A stretch of DNA of 64,000 nucleotides from Methanosaeta sp. PtaB.Bin018 (lineage in GTDB: Archaea; Halobacteriota; Methanosarcinia; Methanotrichales; Methanotrichaceae). A program made the translations under genes and the position numbers. Location of the stretch: the NCBI GenBank assembly GCA_002067755.1, contig MVQH01000086.1:22836-86835 (forward strand), read 5' to 3'. Below are positions 1 to 8,538 of the stretch, piece after piece. Under the pieces are notes generated by a model, which searched no databases, had not been told where the DNA came from, and saw nothing but the letters and a program-made list of their open reading frames with translations. Every line of letters starts with the position of its first letter. The stretch's first letter is position 1.

Positions 1-1252
1 GGAGGTCTCTCTTGGCAGGCCTAAAATACTCAGACCAGACCAGGAAACCCGTGGCGTTGAGCTCTTCGGTCAGGATCTCACCAGTTGAGATGTTAGTATA
101 GTTATTCCGGGTGTAGTTGCCAATCGTCTTAATGCTCGATTTAATCGTCCCAAAAGTTCTGTTGAATGCATCCCGATGGGCCATGATGCTCTTCAGCTTT
201 GCCTCCAGCTTGGTCTTGTTCATTGTCAGAGAGTCTATGATCTCGAGGATGTTGGATGACTCGCGCTCCGCTGCCTGGACGTTCAGCTCTCTCTCGTAGT
301 CAGTCGCTCTTGTGTCCAATGAGACTATGTTCTGGCCGGGACAGAGACCAGGATCCAAAATCGCTGTCAGGATGACGACCTTTGACTCTTTCGGCTCAAG
401 TGTGCCAAGATCCCAGTTGAGCACACTTCCGCTCACGCTCACAGGTTTGGGCTGCGTCCCAGAATAGTCGTATATCAGCCCCGGGCTCAGGGTATCGACC
501 AGGTAAACCTCATTGACCTCTTCATCGCCCTCGTTCTTCACTGTGATCGTAAAGGTGACGATCGATCCGGCATATGCTGCTGTACGGTCTGCCACCTTTG
601 TGACCACCAGCGGAGATCCTATGCTGCAGCTAGGGGACTCTTTTGTAGCTGTGGCCTGCTGGCCTTGTAAAGTCCATGTTATGGGCGTCTTTGGATCGAA
701 GTTCACTGTAAATGAGTGGTGCCCGTGCTGAAATGTCTCTGGCTGCGATCCGCTTGATGGTGCAGGGTCCATCCTGTTATAGTCGCCTTTCGGAATAGCG
801 ATCTCGTCGTCGGGGTTATCGTAGGTGAATTTGGCAGCGTAGCTTCCATCCGGATTTGGCCTCACGCATTCGAGCTCAATTCTGATATTGCTTTTGGGCA
901 GGATCAATAGCTCTAGCTGACTTTCATTGGTGCATCCCTCTGCGCCCGAGTCGACAAAAAGGCTCATAGTTATATTGGTCGGCTCTGTCACATCAGGCGC
1001 AGTCCAGGTGAAAGAGATGTCGCTACCAACTAGCGGAAATCCATCTGATGCTATCCATTGGTATCTATAACTCTGCCCTTCCGGCGGAGAAGGGCCCACA
1101 AAAGTGTGGCTGGTCCCACCCTCATACTGCAGCGCAACTGCAGAGGTAAGTTGTGTCTGGATCATCATTATCGATATTATGGCCATTAAGACTGAAGACC
1201 GCCACGAACGCGCATGAATCTGTTTTTGGGTGTAGACGTAGGCTCTATGCAT
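1..1252 (-). CDS. Secreted surface protein with DUF11-type repeat (3' end outside window)
   Basis: The reading frame runs off the left edge, so about 417 residues are visible and the C-terminus is missing. The N-terminus has a basic stretch and a hydrophobic segment (residues about 20-40) that looks like a signal peptide. A PKD-like beta region with an aromatic 'YQWIA' and 'FTWTAP' follows (about 45-118). A conserved-repeat (DUF11/CARDB-like) domain spans about 214-310, carrying 'VTFTITVKNEGDEEV'. The last visible part is polar and rich in N-x-S/T sequons. This composition is typical of archaeal cell-surface proteins; the ligand or role is unknown. It lies 26 nt downstream of the next leftward gene, so the two probably share a transcript. 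The start is the ATG at 1252, just before the hydrophobic segment. Confidence 0.75.
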   Translation of the reverse strand, partial: MHRAYVYTQKQIHARSWRSSVLMAIISIMMIQTQLTSAVALQYEGGTSHTFVGPSPPEGQSYRYQWIASDGFPLVGSDISFTWTAPDVTEPTNITMSLFVDSGAEGCTNESQLELLILPKSNIRIELECVRPNPDGSYAAKFTYDNPDDEIAIPKGDYNRMDPAPSSGSQPETFQHGHHSFTVNFDPKTPITWTLQGQQATATKESPSCSIGSPLVVTKVADRTAAYAGSIVTFTITVKNEGDEEVNEVYLVDTLSPGLIYDYSGTQPKPVSVSGSVLNWDLGTLEPKESKVVILTAILDPGLCPGQNIVSLDTRATDYERELNVQAAERESSNILEIIDSLTMNKTKLEAKLKSIMAHRDAFNRTFGTIKSSIKTIGNYTRNNYTNISTGEILTEELNATGFLVWSEYFRPAKRDL

Positions 1253-1278
1253 ACTATTCTCTCCAATCTTAATGCGAT

Positions 1279-3366
1279 TCAGACAAATTCAATTGAGGCC
1301 CCGGGGATGTCAATCACTGTGACCTTCATCTCACTTTGACCCAAATAATGTGCACTTCCCTGGTCGTCGATGGAGTCCACCACCATCTCAATGAGGTGGT
1401 TTCCACTTCCATAATCCTTCCAATTCACACTGATGCTACCATTGGTGAAGGTGCTGGGCACCTGTGAGCCATCGATCATCCAGGTGAATTGGTACTGTGC
1501 ATTGCACCTCCCGCCGATGCTGGGACGGTATATGGAAGGCGTGATTATGCAGGAGACATTCTTTCCCTCGATCTTGATGCTTACAGGATTCACATTTAGT
1601 GATGCTGAGTTTGAGATGACCTGGCCGCAGGAATTAGTCGCAGTATATCGATACTCGTAGCCGTTCATGGAAAGCGCAACATTGTACAAGTAAAGAGTAG
1701 TTGCAGTCTGACCAGGGATGTCTGTCCAGGTATCTGTGCCGCCAGTCCTGTACTGCCACTGGCCCGATGTGGTGCCCGAGCTCAGGGCAACTGTAAATGC
1801 AGCGACCTGTCCTTCGCAGACAACCTGCGAAGCTGGATGGGCAGTGAACTGAGGCGCCGTGTCAACTGTAAGAGTTGCAGCTGAGGAGTATACAGTGCAA
1901 CTGCCCCTGCTAACCTTAATCCGATACATATTGCCGTTATGCTCGGGCTTTGCTGTGAAGCTGTACGATGTGCTGGAGGCCCCTGGGATATCACTCCAGG
2001 TAGATCCGCTATCTTTGCTCACCTGCCAGCGATAGCTAGTCGATCCAGACGTCGTAACGCTCGCACTGAAAGCGGCTGTTGCTCCCGAGCAAACAGTCTT
2101 GTTCGCAGGATGAGCTGTTATCCACGGCTTGACTACGGTCAGCGTTGCAGCGTCTGAAGCGATGCTGCAGAATGAATTTGAGACCAAGGCCCTATATTTA
2201 TTATTGTTATGAATGCTTCCCAGTACTGGACTGACAACATATGTAGCAGCAGTGGCGCCATTTATGTTGTCCCAACTCGCCCCTCCGTTTGTGCTGACCT
2301 GCCACTGGTAACTCGTGGCAGCGCTGGAGGTCACTGAAAAGGAGGCAGAGGATCCCTCACATAAATTGGTTTGATCGCTTGGCTGGCGGGTTATAGTCGG
2401 CAATGCGTTAACGGTTAGCACTGCTGCATTCGATGTAACCGAACCACATGCGCCGCTGATTGTTACCTTGTAGCTCCCGGCGTCGGAGGGGGCCGCTGTG
2501 GCGATCTTCAGCGTTGAACTGGTCGCGCCTGATATATCACCCCCATCCGTCAAGGGTGTAGAGCCTTTGTACCACTGGTAGGTCAGCCCGGTGCCATTTC
2601 CAGTTACAGTAAGCGTTGCATCTTGGCCCTGACAGACGCTTGTATCGGACGGCTGAACTGTGATCGTCGTTGGCACGCATCTGATAATGCGCCCAATCAG
2701 GTAAGCCACATTGGCCTTCTGCTCCTCGGTTACAAACTGATTTACAGGGCTGCCTGAAGGGAAGCTGTCCGAAAATCCAACGATCATGAGCGAATACGCC
2801 TCGCCATTCTGCAAAGTGAAGCTCTGGCTCGCCTCAATGTTAGACCACCAGACCAGGTCGTCGCATGGCGTCGAGGACTTTTGAAATTCGGGACAAGGAT
2901 ATCCATTTGTCGTCTCCAGTATGCGAAGATCGAAGTAGAACGATGTATCAGGCACTGCCAGATCATTGAACTTCAATGTCACCTTGAGTTTTGCTCCAGT
3001 GGCCGCGGTCCCTGCATATGTAGGAAAATTATAGTGAGTGAGCTTTCCCAGGCAGAAATCCTGGCCAAATGAAAAACCGGATGTCTGGCCATCATAGCGC
3101 AGCCCGCTTTTTGTGGCCAATGCCGGATCCCCCCAGCGCACCTCCCGGGTATTGACTCCTTGATAATAACTGGGGTCACCACCGCTAAGGGACGGCCAGA
3201 TCCCTGAGCTCGTCAGAGAGTACGCCGAAGATGCTGGAATGGAGGCGCAGGCCAGCAATAACAGGACAGACAGCAAGGTCGCACGCGAGGAGATGAATGA
3301 TATTGAAACGCCTCTGCGGGAATTCCTTGATTCAACGCCAAAGAATAATCCGTGTGATCCTCTCAA
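1279..3366 (-). CDS. Secreted multi-Ig-like-domain surface protein
   Basis: A 695-residue extracellular protein. Residues about 29-48 form the signal peptide ('LLSVLLLLACASIPASSA'). A unique beta-rich region (50-230) is followed by four Ig-like repeats of about 85-90 residues, each with a 'QPSD' or 'HPA' entry, a Cys, a central Trp ('YQWYKG', 'YQWQVS', 'YRWQVS', 'GQWQYR'), a second Cys and an 'AATLTV' exit strand. The paired Cys in each repeat could form the usual Ig disulfide. A separate C-terminal domain (about 600-695) has two more Cys. The start is a TTG with GGAG about nine bases upstream; no later ATG precedes the signal peptide. It probably acts in cell-surface adhesion or the sheath, which is inference from architecture only. 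Confidence 0.78.
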   Translation of the reverse strand: MRGSHGLFFGVESRNSRRGVSISFISSRATLLSVLLLLACASIPASSAYSLTSSGIWPSLSGGDPSYYQGVNTREVRWGDPALATKSGLRYDGQTSGFSFGQDFCLGKLTHYNFPTYAGTAATGAKLKVTLKFNDLAVPDTSFYFDLRILETTNGYPCPEFQKSSTPCDDLVWWSNIEASQSFTLQNGEAYSLMIVGFSDSFPSGSPVNQFVTEEQKANVAYLIGRIIRCVPTTITVQPSDTSVCQGQDATLTVTGNGTGLTYQWYKGSTPLTDGGDISGATSSTLKIATAAPSDAGSYKVTISGACGSVTSNAAVLTVNALPTITRQPSDQTNLCEGSSASFSVTSSAATSYQWQVSTNGGASWDNINGATAATYVVSPVLGSIHNNNKYRALVSNSFCSIASDAATLTVVKPWITAHPANKTVCSGATAAFSASVTTSGSTSYRWQVSKDSGSTWSDIPGASSTSYSFTAKPEHNGNMYRIKVSRGSCTVYSSAATLTVDTAPQFTAHPASQVVCEGQVAAFTVALSSGTTSGQWQYRTGGTDTWTDIPGQTATTLYLYNVALSMNGYEYRYTATNSCGQVISNSASLNVNPVSIKIEGKNVSCIITPSIYRPSIGGRCNAQYQFTWMIDGSQVPSTFTNGSISVNWKDYGSGNHLIEMVVDSIDDQGSAHYLGQSEMKVTVIDIPGASIEFV

Positions 3367-3426
3367 TTACTACAGCTCCCAGGTCTTCGTGAGACGGTCT
3401 TGCAATGGGTGGTAATGTAATTAAGG

Positions 3427-3471
3427 GCACTATGGCATCAGGCCATAGTGCATTGCTCCATGTCTTTTTTT
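3427..3471. terminator. Perfect 10-bp hairpin with T run between two surface-protein genes
   Basis: GCACTATGGC (3427-3436) and GCCATAGTGC (3442-3451) pair perfectly around a 5-nt loop; a T7 run follows at 3465-3471 on the plus strand. It sits between the stop of the leftward gene at 3470 and the start of the next at 3366. It could end or attenuate the leftward transcript or protect an mRNA end; the T run itself faces the plus strand, where no gene is read. Confidence 0.45.
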
Positions 3472-4222
3472 AGCTTACTGTAATGGTGTTCCCAGGAACT
3501 GCAACGACTATTACAGGCGTCATACACCAGGCAAGAGGCATATCATGGCCTGCCTGGCCAGCGTTCTTGGCATAATAGCCTGTGTACACCCAGTATTTTC
3601 CTGGCGTCACTCCACTGTATTTGATGCTCGCACTATTTCCCGTTCCTACGGGGTTAGGGGTGTTGAAACTGACTCCTCCAGGATTGCTGACCGGATCGGA
3701 TAGAAGCCACCATTTCTGCTGAACATGCATTGGCGTTGCACCAGTTGTATATGTATGCCTCAAGTTACTAGCTTCTGCTGTGCAGAAGGTATTGGAATCA
3801 GGCGGAGTTATTTCGCACTCAGATGGTTTGTTTACCGATATCGACACGCAGTTGCTGTTGACACAAGTTATATCATTCAAAGCAGTGACCATCAGGTTGA
3901 GCTTGTAGGTCGTCGTGGTTTCAGTGTCAGGCACAGTATACGAATAAGCTGGATTATCTACATAGGTCTGTGTATCTATCACAGTGCCATCGGAGGAGGT
4001 TAAAGTCCAGTAATACTCCCATTGGATTCCAAGACCGCTTTGCGTATTGGAGGGACCTGTAACTGAGATCGTGTCGCCCGGCGCGACAACTTTTCCTGAA
4101 TCGGGACATCTAACTGAATCAGCACTTGTATCCGTATTATCGGCCACAACAGCATTCGTGCCGGCTACAAGAAACAGGCACATGAGGAGTACTAGCGCCA
4201 TTTTTTTCAAACAGGGGATCAT
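3470..4222 (-). CDS. Secreted protein of unknown function, PKD-like beta domains
   Basis: I do not recognise a specific family. The 250-residue product has a clear signal peptide ('MALVLLMCLFLVAGTNA') and then Ser/Thr-rich beta sequence. A region with 'IQWEYYWTLTSSDG' and 'YTVPDTETTTTYKLNLMV' resembles a PKD or Ig-like fold found in neighbouring surface proteins. Four Cys after the signal peptide may form disulfides. The start is chosen as ATG 4222 because the strong ribosome-binding site GAGGTGAT lies about six bases upstream; a GTG at 4231 would overlap that site. Probably an exported or surface-attached protein co-oriented with the two large surface proteins to its left. Confidence 0.7.
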   Translation of the reverse strand: MIPCLKKMALVLLMCLFLVAGTNAVVADNTDTSADSVRCPDSGKVVAPGDTISVTGPSNTQSGLGIQWEYYWTLTSSDGTVIDTQTYVDNPAYSYTVPDTETTTTYKLNLMVTALNDITCVNSNCVSISVNKPSECEITPPDSNTFCTAEASNLRHTYTTGATPMHVQQKWWLLSDPVSNPGGVSFNTPNPVGTGNSASIKYSGVTPGKYWVYTGYYAKNAGQAGHDMPLAWCMTPVIVVAVPGNTITVS

Positions 4223-4470
4223 ACCAATCACCTCTTGTCTGTATCAGCTTTAGAAGTACTTATAACTATCTGATTAAAATTTAAAATAAAATGTAATAAA
4301 TAATGCGCGATTTGGAGATTTGCATCAAATAATTAAAATTAATCGCCCTAAGAATAATTTTATAAAAAATAATCATATATTCTAAATAACCGTCAACTAT
4401 AAAATGAATTACAACATAAAAAACAAAAATTGTTTCAAATAAGAACTACAGCTAATTAGGAGGCGAGAGG

Positions 4471-5556
4471 TTGTTATATAAGAAAGAGATGGCACTGGCG
4501 TGGAGTGCCGCACTCATTTTTCTGCTACTGTCTGCAGGGTGCTCCTTTGGTGAGGAGACCCAGGCTACTGTCAATGTGATGATAGATGCAGACATTGTAC
4601 ATTCTCCAACAGCAGAGCAGAGCGATCTGGCAGGAGACTCTCTGATCAATTTGACCAATCAGATCGTCCCAAAAAAGTTGAACGCAACCATCTATGTGAC
4701 TTATGATATGGTTGCTGCCCGCAGGCTGGCAATAACATACCAGGGGACGTTGCCCGGGATCGAGCTTGCTATGCATGGGATGAGTGCAGACGAGAGGCTT
4801 TCCGAGATGTCTTTGGCCGACCAAGAGAAGCTATTGAACAAATCCTACGAGATGCTCTATAGCTGCTATGTCTGTGGAGGAGATCATGTGGACATCAAGG
4901 GCTTCCGGCCCCAGGCGTTCGATCAGAATGAGGATACATTCAAGATTTTGCAGAATTTGAATATCGCCTACGATGCTGGATTTCAGGCAGGTCTGATATA
5001 CAGGCCGGGCCATGAGAAGGATACATGGCCGTACCCAATCGAGGGCTATAGCCTCTATGCTGTCCCTGTGAGCACCTATTCTCTTGACGGAGAGGGCGTA
5101 TATCTCTACGATCGATATATCAAGGAAGAGAAAAAGTTAAGCGGCACACAGTGGTACGACATACTTGTAAAAAAATTCGATGAGAGCTCGAAGAGCAAAG
5201 ACCCAATGGTTGTCATCTTCAGCACCCTCGTCTCGGGCAGCGGGGATTACCTGGATGCATACAAGAAATTCATAAATTATGCAAACAGCAAGGGTGCGAG
5301 ATTTGTGACCACCTCACAGTTGACGGAGATGGCTAAAGCCAGGCAAGGAGGCGGCCAAATCCCAACTACGATTCCATCGAGCGAAAAACGCCAGCCAAAT
5401 AAAATATCGGAGACGGGCGTTCTGGGAAGTTGCCCGACATGCGACAAGACAGGTGCTGCAGTAGGTTCGATCTTTAATATAACGATAATATCGAAAAAGC
5501 AGTGTGAAAACTGCAGCCAGAACTCCACGAACGTGACTGGGGTCGTAACCGCATAA
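4471..5556 (+). CDS. Secreted polysaccharide-deacetylase-like protein, degenerate active site
   Basis: A 361-residue exported protein. The signal peptide ('LIFLLLSAGCSFG') ends near residue 27. The body follows the NodB-homology fold: a first strand 'NVMIDADIVHSP', a helix leading to 'IELAMHGMSADERL', 'KGFRPQAFDQNEDT' (the RxP-like motif), 'YAVPVSTYS', and a terminal 'GARFVTTSQL' strand-helix. Canonical enzymes have a DD metal motif and HxxxH; here only one His is seen, so catalysis is doubtful. After the domain come two CxxC pairs ('CPTC', 'CENC') in a Ser/Asn-rich tail, odd for an extracytoplasmic protein. The start is TTG 4471: AGGAGG at 4458-4463 lies seven bases upstream, ideal for TTG and too far for the ATG at 4489. 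About 240 bp of very AT-rich DNA precede it. Confidence 0.65.
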   Translation: MLYKKEMALAWSAALIFLLLSAGCSFGEETQATVNVMIDADIVHSPTAEQSDLAGDSLINLTNQIVPKKLNATIYVTYDMVAARRLAITYQGTLPGIELAMHGMSADERLSEMSLADQEKLLNKSYEMLYSCYVCGGDHVDIKGFRPQAFDQNEDTFKILQNLNIAYDAGFQAGLIYRPGHEKDTWPYPIEGYSLYAVPVSTYSLDGEGVYLYDRYIKEEKKLSGTQWYDILVKKFDESSKSKDPMVVIFSTLVSGSGDYLDAYKKFINYANSKGARFVTTSQLTEMAKARQGGGQIPTTIPSSEKRQPNKISETGVLGSCPTCDKTGAAVGSIFNITIISKKQCENCSQNSTNVTGVVTA

Positions 5557-5577
5557 ACTTGGGCAAACCCAATTGAG

Positions 5578-5628
5578 CTCCTGCCTGGATGTAAGAGTGG
5601 ATCATGGATCCGGCTGTTCAGGCAGGGG
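5578..5628. terminator. Large imperfect hairpin between convergent genes
   Basis: CTCCTGCCTG (5578-5587) pairs with CAGGCAGGGG (5619-5628), and the loop holds a second palindrome, GGATC-atg-GATCC. It lies between two convergent genes (ends 5556 and 5653), the place expected for a shared transcription end. Confidence 0.45.
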
Positions 5629-5652
5629 CCGAATTATCAAAAGGCACTTTTG

Positions 5653-6009
5653 TCACAGGCTTCTCCAGATCCCCCCTTCGAGAACTTTGAAGGAAGATTT
5701 GCCTTTGGCATAACTCATGGTCGATGTCCAATTCTTCTCAAAGGGCTCCCACTGCATTGCAGCCAATGACCTATTCCTGAATTCAGATTGCACTGCATAC
5801 ATGGGATCGTATGCGTTGTAAATGTGGGGTCTGTAAAAGCTCAACGGCTGGGAGACGGGGACCCTTGTGTAGAATATTGGATCTGTGAAATACTGCCTGA
5901 TCTCACCATAGTCAGGAGAGCCAACATAGCCCCCCTCCAGCCATTCCTGAGCAATGCCAGCCATGCTGAAGAGGGCCAGAGTTAAGACCAAAAAGGACAA
6001 TCGAATCAT
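5653..6009 (-). CDS. Small secreted protein of unknown function
   Basis: 118 residues beginning with a signal peptide ('LSFLVLTLALFSMAGIAQ'). The mature part is short, aromatic and proline-rich ('YFTDPIFYTRVPVSQP', 'YRPHIYNAYDPMY') without cysteines or a recognised domain. The 'DP-aromatic' style recalls the small secreted proteins near 56-58 kb, but I see no alignable repeat. The start is the only ATG before the signal peptide. Single transcription unit, convergent with the deacetylase-like gene. Confidence 0.6.
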   Translation of the reverse strand: MIRLSFLVLTLALFSMAGIAQEWLEGGYVGSPDYGEIRQYFTDPIFYTRVPVSQPLSFYRPHIYNAYDPMYAVQSEFRNRSLAAMQWEPFEKNWTSTMSYAKGKSSFKVLEGGIWRSL

Positions 6010-6198
6010 TCAGATCACAAGTTGTCCTTATATTAAATCAAAGGTTTAAATCTAATGCTTCGATTAAGTACTTATCGAACTTGTTATCTTCTTGACCTCA
6101 TGAGGCAGAGATACAATGTCTGAGGAATATATCGAGATTGGACATCGGTTATCTGAGAAGTTTATGGATAGACAGGAACCTCGAAAGGTCAGAAAGAT

Positions 6199-6525
6199 AT
6201 GAAGTCACCATGTGAGGTCATAGTTTGGAACGTCCTTCCGAGCATCAGGGCAGCAATAGCCGAGGAGCTGGTCTTTCGCGGCATCTCGCAAAAGGACGTC
6301 TCCAAGATGCTGGGCATCACTCCTCCAGCCGTTTCCCAGTACGTCTCCAAGAAGAGAGGATATAGCATCGAGTTTGGCGATGATGTCAAGGCTGCCATCA
6401 GCCGCCTGGCAGATGACATGATCCGAAATAATGCAGACGATCTTTCAGAAAGGATCTGCGAGATCTGCAAAATGGCCAGGGGAGATGAGCTCGTCTGTGA
6501 AATGGACAAATCCAAATGCGATTGA
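6199..6525 (+). CDS. HTH transcriptional regulator with C-terminal cysteines
   Basis: 108 residues. The central helix-turn-helix reads 'ISQKDVSKMLGITPPAVSQY', the classic xre/lambda-type recognition pattern, at about residues 29-48. The C-terminal third contains Cys residues in 'ICEICKMARGDELVC' plus a terminal 'SKCD', suggesting metal, cluster or redox sensing. It starts 34 nt upstream of the LarE-type gene and points the same way, so it is a good candidate local regulator of the sulfur-handling genes that follow. That assignment is inference from position. It resembles small archaeal predicted regulators grouped with COG2522, which I cannot confirm here. Confidence 0.7.
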   Translation: MKSPCEVIVWNVLPSIRAAIAEELVFRGISQKDVSKMLGITPPAVSQYVSKKRGYSIEFGDDVKAAISRLADDMIRNNADDLSERICEICKMARGDELVCEMDKSKCD

Positions 6526-6559
6526 TGCGAAGGCATCCAAGATTTGAAGACGAGGATGA

Positions 6560-7369
6560 ATGGACGGTAGCAAATGGGATCTGTTGAACGAACGCATCTT
6601 TAAAGAAGGATCTCTATTGGTCTCTTTCTCTGGCGGCGTGGACAGCAGCATGCTGGCCAAGACCGCAAAGGACGTTTTGGGACAGAATGCTCTTTGCATA
6701 ATTCTCGATACAGTGATGATGCCCAGGAGCGAGCTGAAATACGCGCAAGATCTGGCGAAATCCTTGGATTTGAATTGTTTAGTAGTAAGATACTCCATGC
6801 TGGATGACGAGCAGTTCCAAAAAAATGATGCTACACGCTGCTACATCTGCAAGAAAAAGTCCGCCCGCCTTCTGAAGCAAATCGCTGCAGATCGTGGCAT
6901 AGGCTGCATCGCAGACGGTGTAAATCTATCTGATTACAGAGATTTTCGGCCTGGGATCCTAGCCTGCGACGAGGAGGGAATTTGGCACCCCTTCGTGGAA
7001 GCAGAGATAACCAAAGATGAGATTCGTGCCCGTGCTCGCAGCATGGGCCTGCCATTCTGGGACAAGCCCTCCTCTGCCTGCCTGTCTTCCAGAATTCCTT
7101 ATGGCATGCGAATCACAAGAGAGAATTTGAGAATGGTAGAGGACGCTGAGGAGCTTCTCAAAGGCCAGGGATTCCGGCAGCTCAGGGTTAGATGGCATGG
7201 CCAGATCGCCAGGATAGAGCTCCTCGGTCAGGATATGGAGAGGGCTTTGAAGATCAGGGACCATATCACAAAAAAGTTTAGAGAGTTTGGATTCAAATAT
7301 GTCACCCTGGATCTGGAGGGTTTCAGGACTGGCAGCATGAACGAGGCGTTATGGACACCCAAAGAATAA
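6560..7369 (+). CDS. larE: LarE-type ATP-dependent sulfur transferase (PP-loop), three-cysteine form
   Basis: LarE adenylates pyridinium-biscarboxylic acid mononucleotide and installs sulfur during synthesis of the nickel-pincer nucleotide used by lactate racemase LarA. The 269-residue protein has the N-terminal PP-loop 'SFSGGVDSS' (22-30), 'ADGVNLSDYRDFRPG' and 'KPSSACLSSRIPYG', where C174 corresponds to the catalytic sulfur-donating cysteine. It also has a C94-x2-C97 pair ('RCYICKKK'). Together these suggest the LarE type that binds a [4Fe-4S] cluster and need not be sacrificial; that is family knowledge plus inference. The 3' end overlaps the cysteine desulfurase gene by 19 nt, so sulfur supply and use are translationally linked. 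A LarA homologue lies at 41.1 kb. The family also contains members that serve other pathways. Confidence 0.82.
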   Translation: MDGSKWDLLNERIFKEGSLLVSFSGGVDSSMLAKTAKDVLGQNALCIILDTVMMPRSELKYAQDLAKSLDLNCLVVRYSMLDDEQFQKNDATRCYICKKKSARLLKQIAADRGIGCIADGVNLSDYRDFRPGILACDEEGIWHPFVEAEITKDEIRARARSMGLPFWDKPSSACLSSRIPYGMRITRENLRMVEDAEELLKGQGFRQLRVRWHGQIARIELLGQDMERALKIRDHITKKFREFGFKYVTLDLEGFRTGSMNEALWTPKE

Positions 7370-8535
7370 GAGATGACTTTCCAATCCTGGAGGACGTCGT
7401 CTACATGGACAGCGCATCCACTAGCTTAACTCCTGAACCAGTCCTAAAGGCCGTTCTGGATTATTACCGGAGGTACAAGGCAAATGTCGGGCGCGGAGTC
7501 TACAGATCTGCGCAGCTCGCCGACCAGCGCTACAGACATGCTCACCAGAAAGTAGCAGCCTTCGTGGGAGCGGATGTTGGTTTGACCGTCTTTACCCGCA
7601 ACGCCACCGAGTCCATAAATGTAGTAGCCCGCGGCCTCGACTGGAAAAGGGGCGATAAGATAGTCACCACACTGGTAGAGCATCACTCCAACCTTCTGCC
7701 ATGGATGAGGCTCAGGAGGAGCGGCCTGGAGCTCTGCACAGTTTTGCCAGATCGGACGGGTGCATTCGATCTGGCAGACTTTGAGCAGGCAATAACAGGA
7801 TGCACAAAGCTGGTGGCAGTGAGCCAGATCTCCAACGTCCTGGGAACTCTGCTTCCGATAAAGGAGATCTCCGAGATCTGCCGCGATCGTGGTGCTAGAT
7901 TGTTGGTGGACGGAGCCCAGTCTGTGCCACATATGCCCGTAAGCGTCAAAGAGCTAGATTGCGATTTCCTCTGCTTTTCTGGCCACAAGATGCTGGGGCC
8001 ATCTGGCATGGGAGTTCTCTGGATGAGAGAGGCAGAAGGCATCGAGCCACTCCTGACCGGAGGCGGTATGGTTGAAGATCTCCAGGGCCAGGATTATGTG
8101 ATCAAAGAGGGCTATGAGGGCTTCGAGGCTGGCACTCCCAACATCTCAGGGGGAATCGGCCTTGGCGCTGCCGTGGACTACTTGAACAAGGTTGGAATCG
8201 AAAGGATTCATGATCACGAGAGACGGCTCACCAGAAAGCTCCTGGAGGGATTGCAGGAGATGGAAGGCGTGACGGTTTTCGGGCCCCTGAACCAGGATGA
8301 GCATGGTGGGGTTGTGTCTTTTGGCGTGAGCGGCCTGCTGCCCCACGAAGTGTCCATGATGCTCGATCAGGCCTCGAACATCTCAGTCAGGTCGGGACAT
8401 CACTGTTGCATCCCCCTGATGAGGTACCTGGGGCTGAAATACGGTACTGTGCGGGCCTCTTTTTATCTTTACAACACCGAGGAGGAGGTCGATAAACTCC
8501 TCTCGGTGCTGGAGCAGATTGTGAGGATGGCATAG
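7351..8535 (+). CDS. Cysteine desulfurase, SufS/CsdA-like class V aminotransferase
   Basis: A PLP enzyme that strips sulfur from cysteine to give alanine and an enzyme persulfide. Visible hallmarks are the PLP-binding 'CFSGHKMLGPSGMGVLW' with Lys213, the cofactor-contact 'LLVDGAQSVPHMPV' (Asp/Gln near 187-190), 'TRNATESINVVA', and the C-terminal 'VRSGHHCC' with C352 as probable persulfide carrier. Length (394) is normal for group II (SufS-type) desulfurases. It starts inside the end of the LarE gene and ends three bases before fdhD, strongly implying one operon in which it feeds persulfide to FdhD, NcsA or LarE. Many methanogens make Fe-S clusters from sulfide, so a desulfurase dedicated to cofactor and tRNA thiolation is plausible (inference). 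Confidence 0.9.
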   Translation: MDTQRIRDDFPILEDVVYMDSASTSLTPEPVLKAVLDYYRRYKANVGRGVYRSAQLADQRYRHAHQKVAAFVGADVGLTVFTRNATESINVVARGLDWKRGDKIVTTLVEHHSNLLPWMRLRRSGLELCTVLPDRTGAFDLADFEQAITGCTKLVAVSQISNVLGTLLPIKEISEICRDRGARLLVDGAQSVPHMPVSVKELDCDFLCFSGHKMLGPSGMGVLWMREAEGIEPLLTGGGMVEDLQGQDYVIKEGYEGFEAGTPNISGGIGLGAAVDYLNKVGIERIHDHERRLTRKLLEGLQEMEGVTVFGPLNQDEHGGVVSFGVSGLLPHEVSMMLDQASNISVRSGHHCCIPLMRYLGLKYGTVRASFYLYNTEEEVDKLLSVLEQIVRMA

Positions 8536-8538
8536 CAA

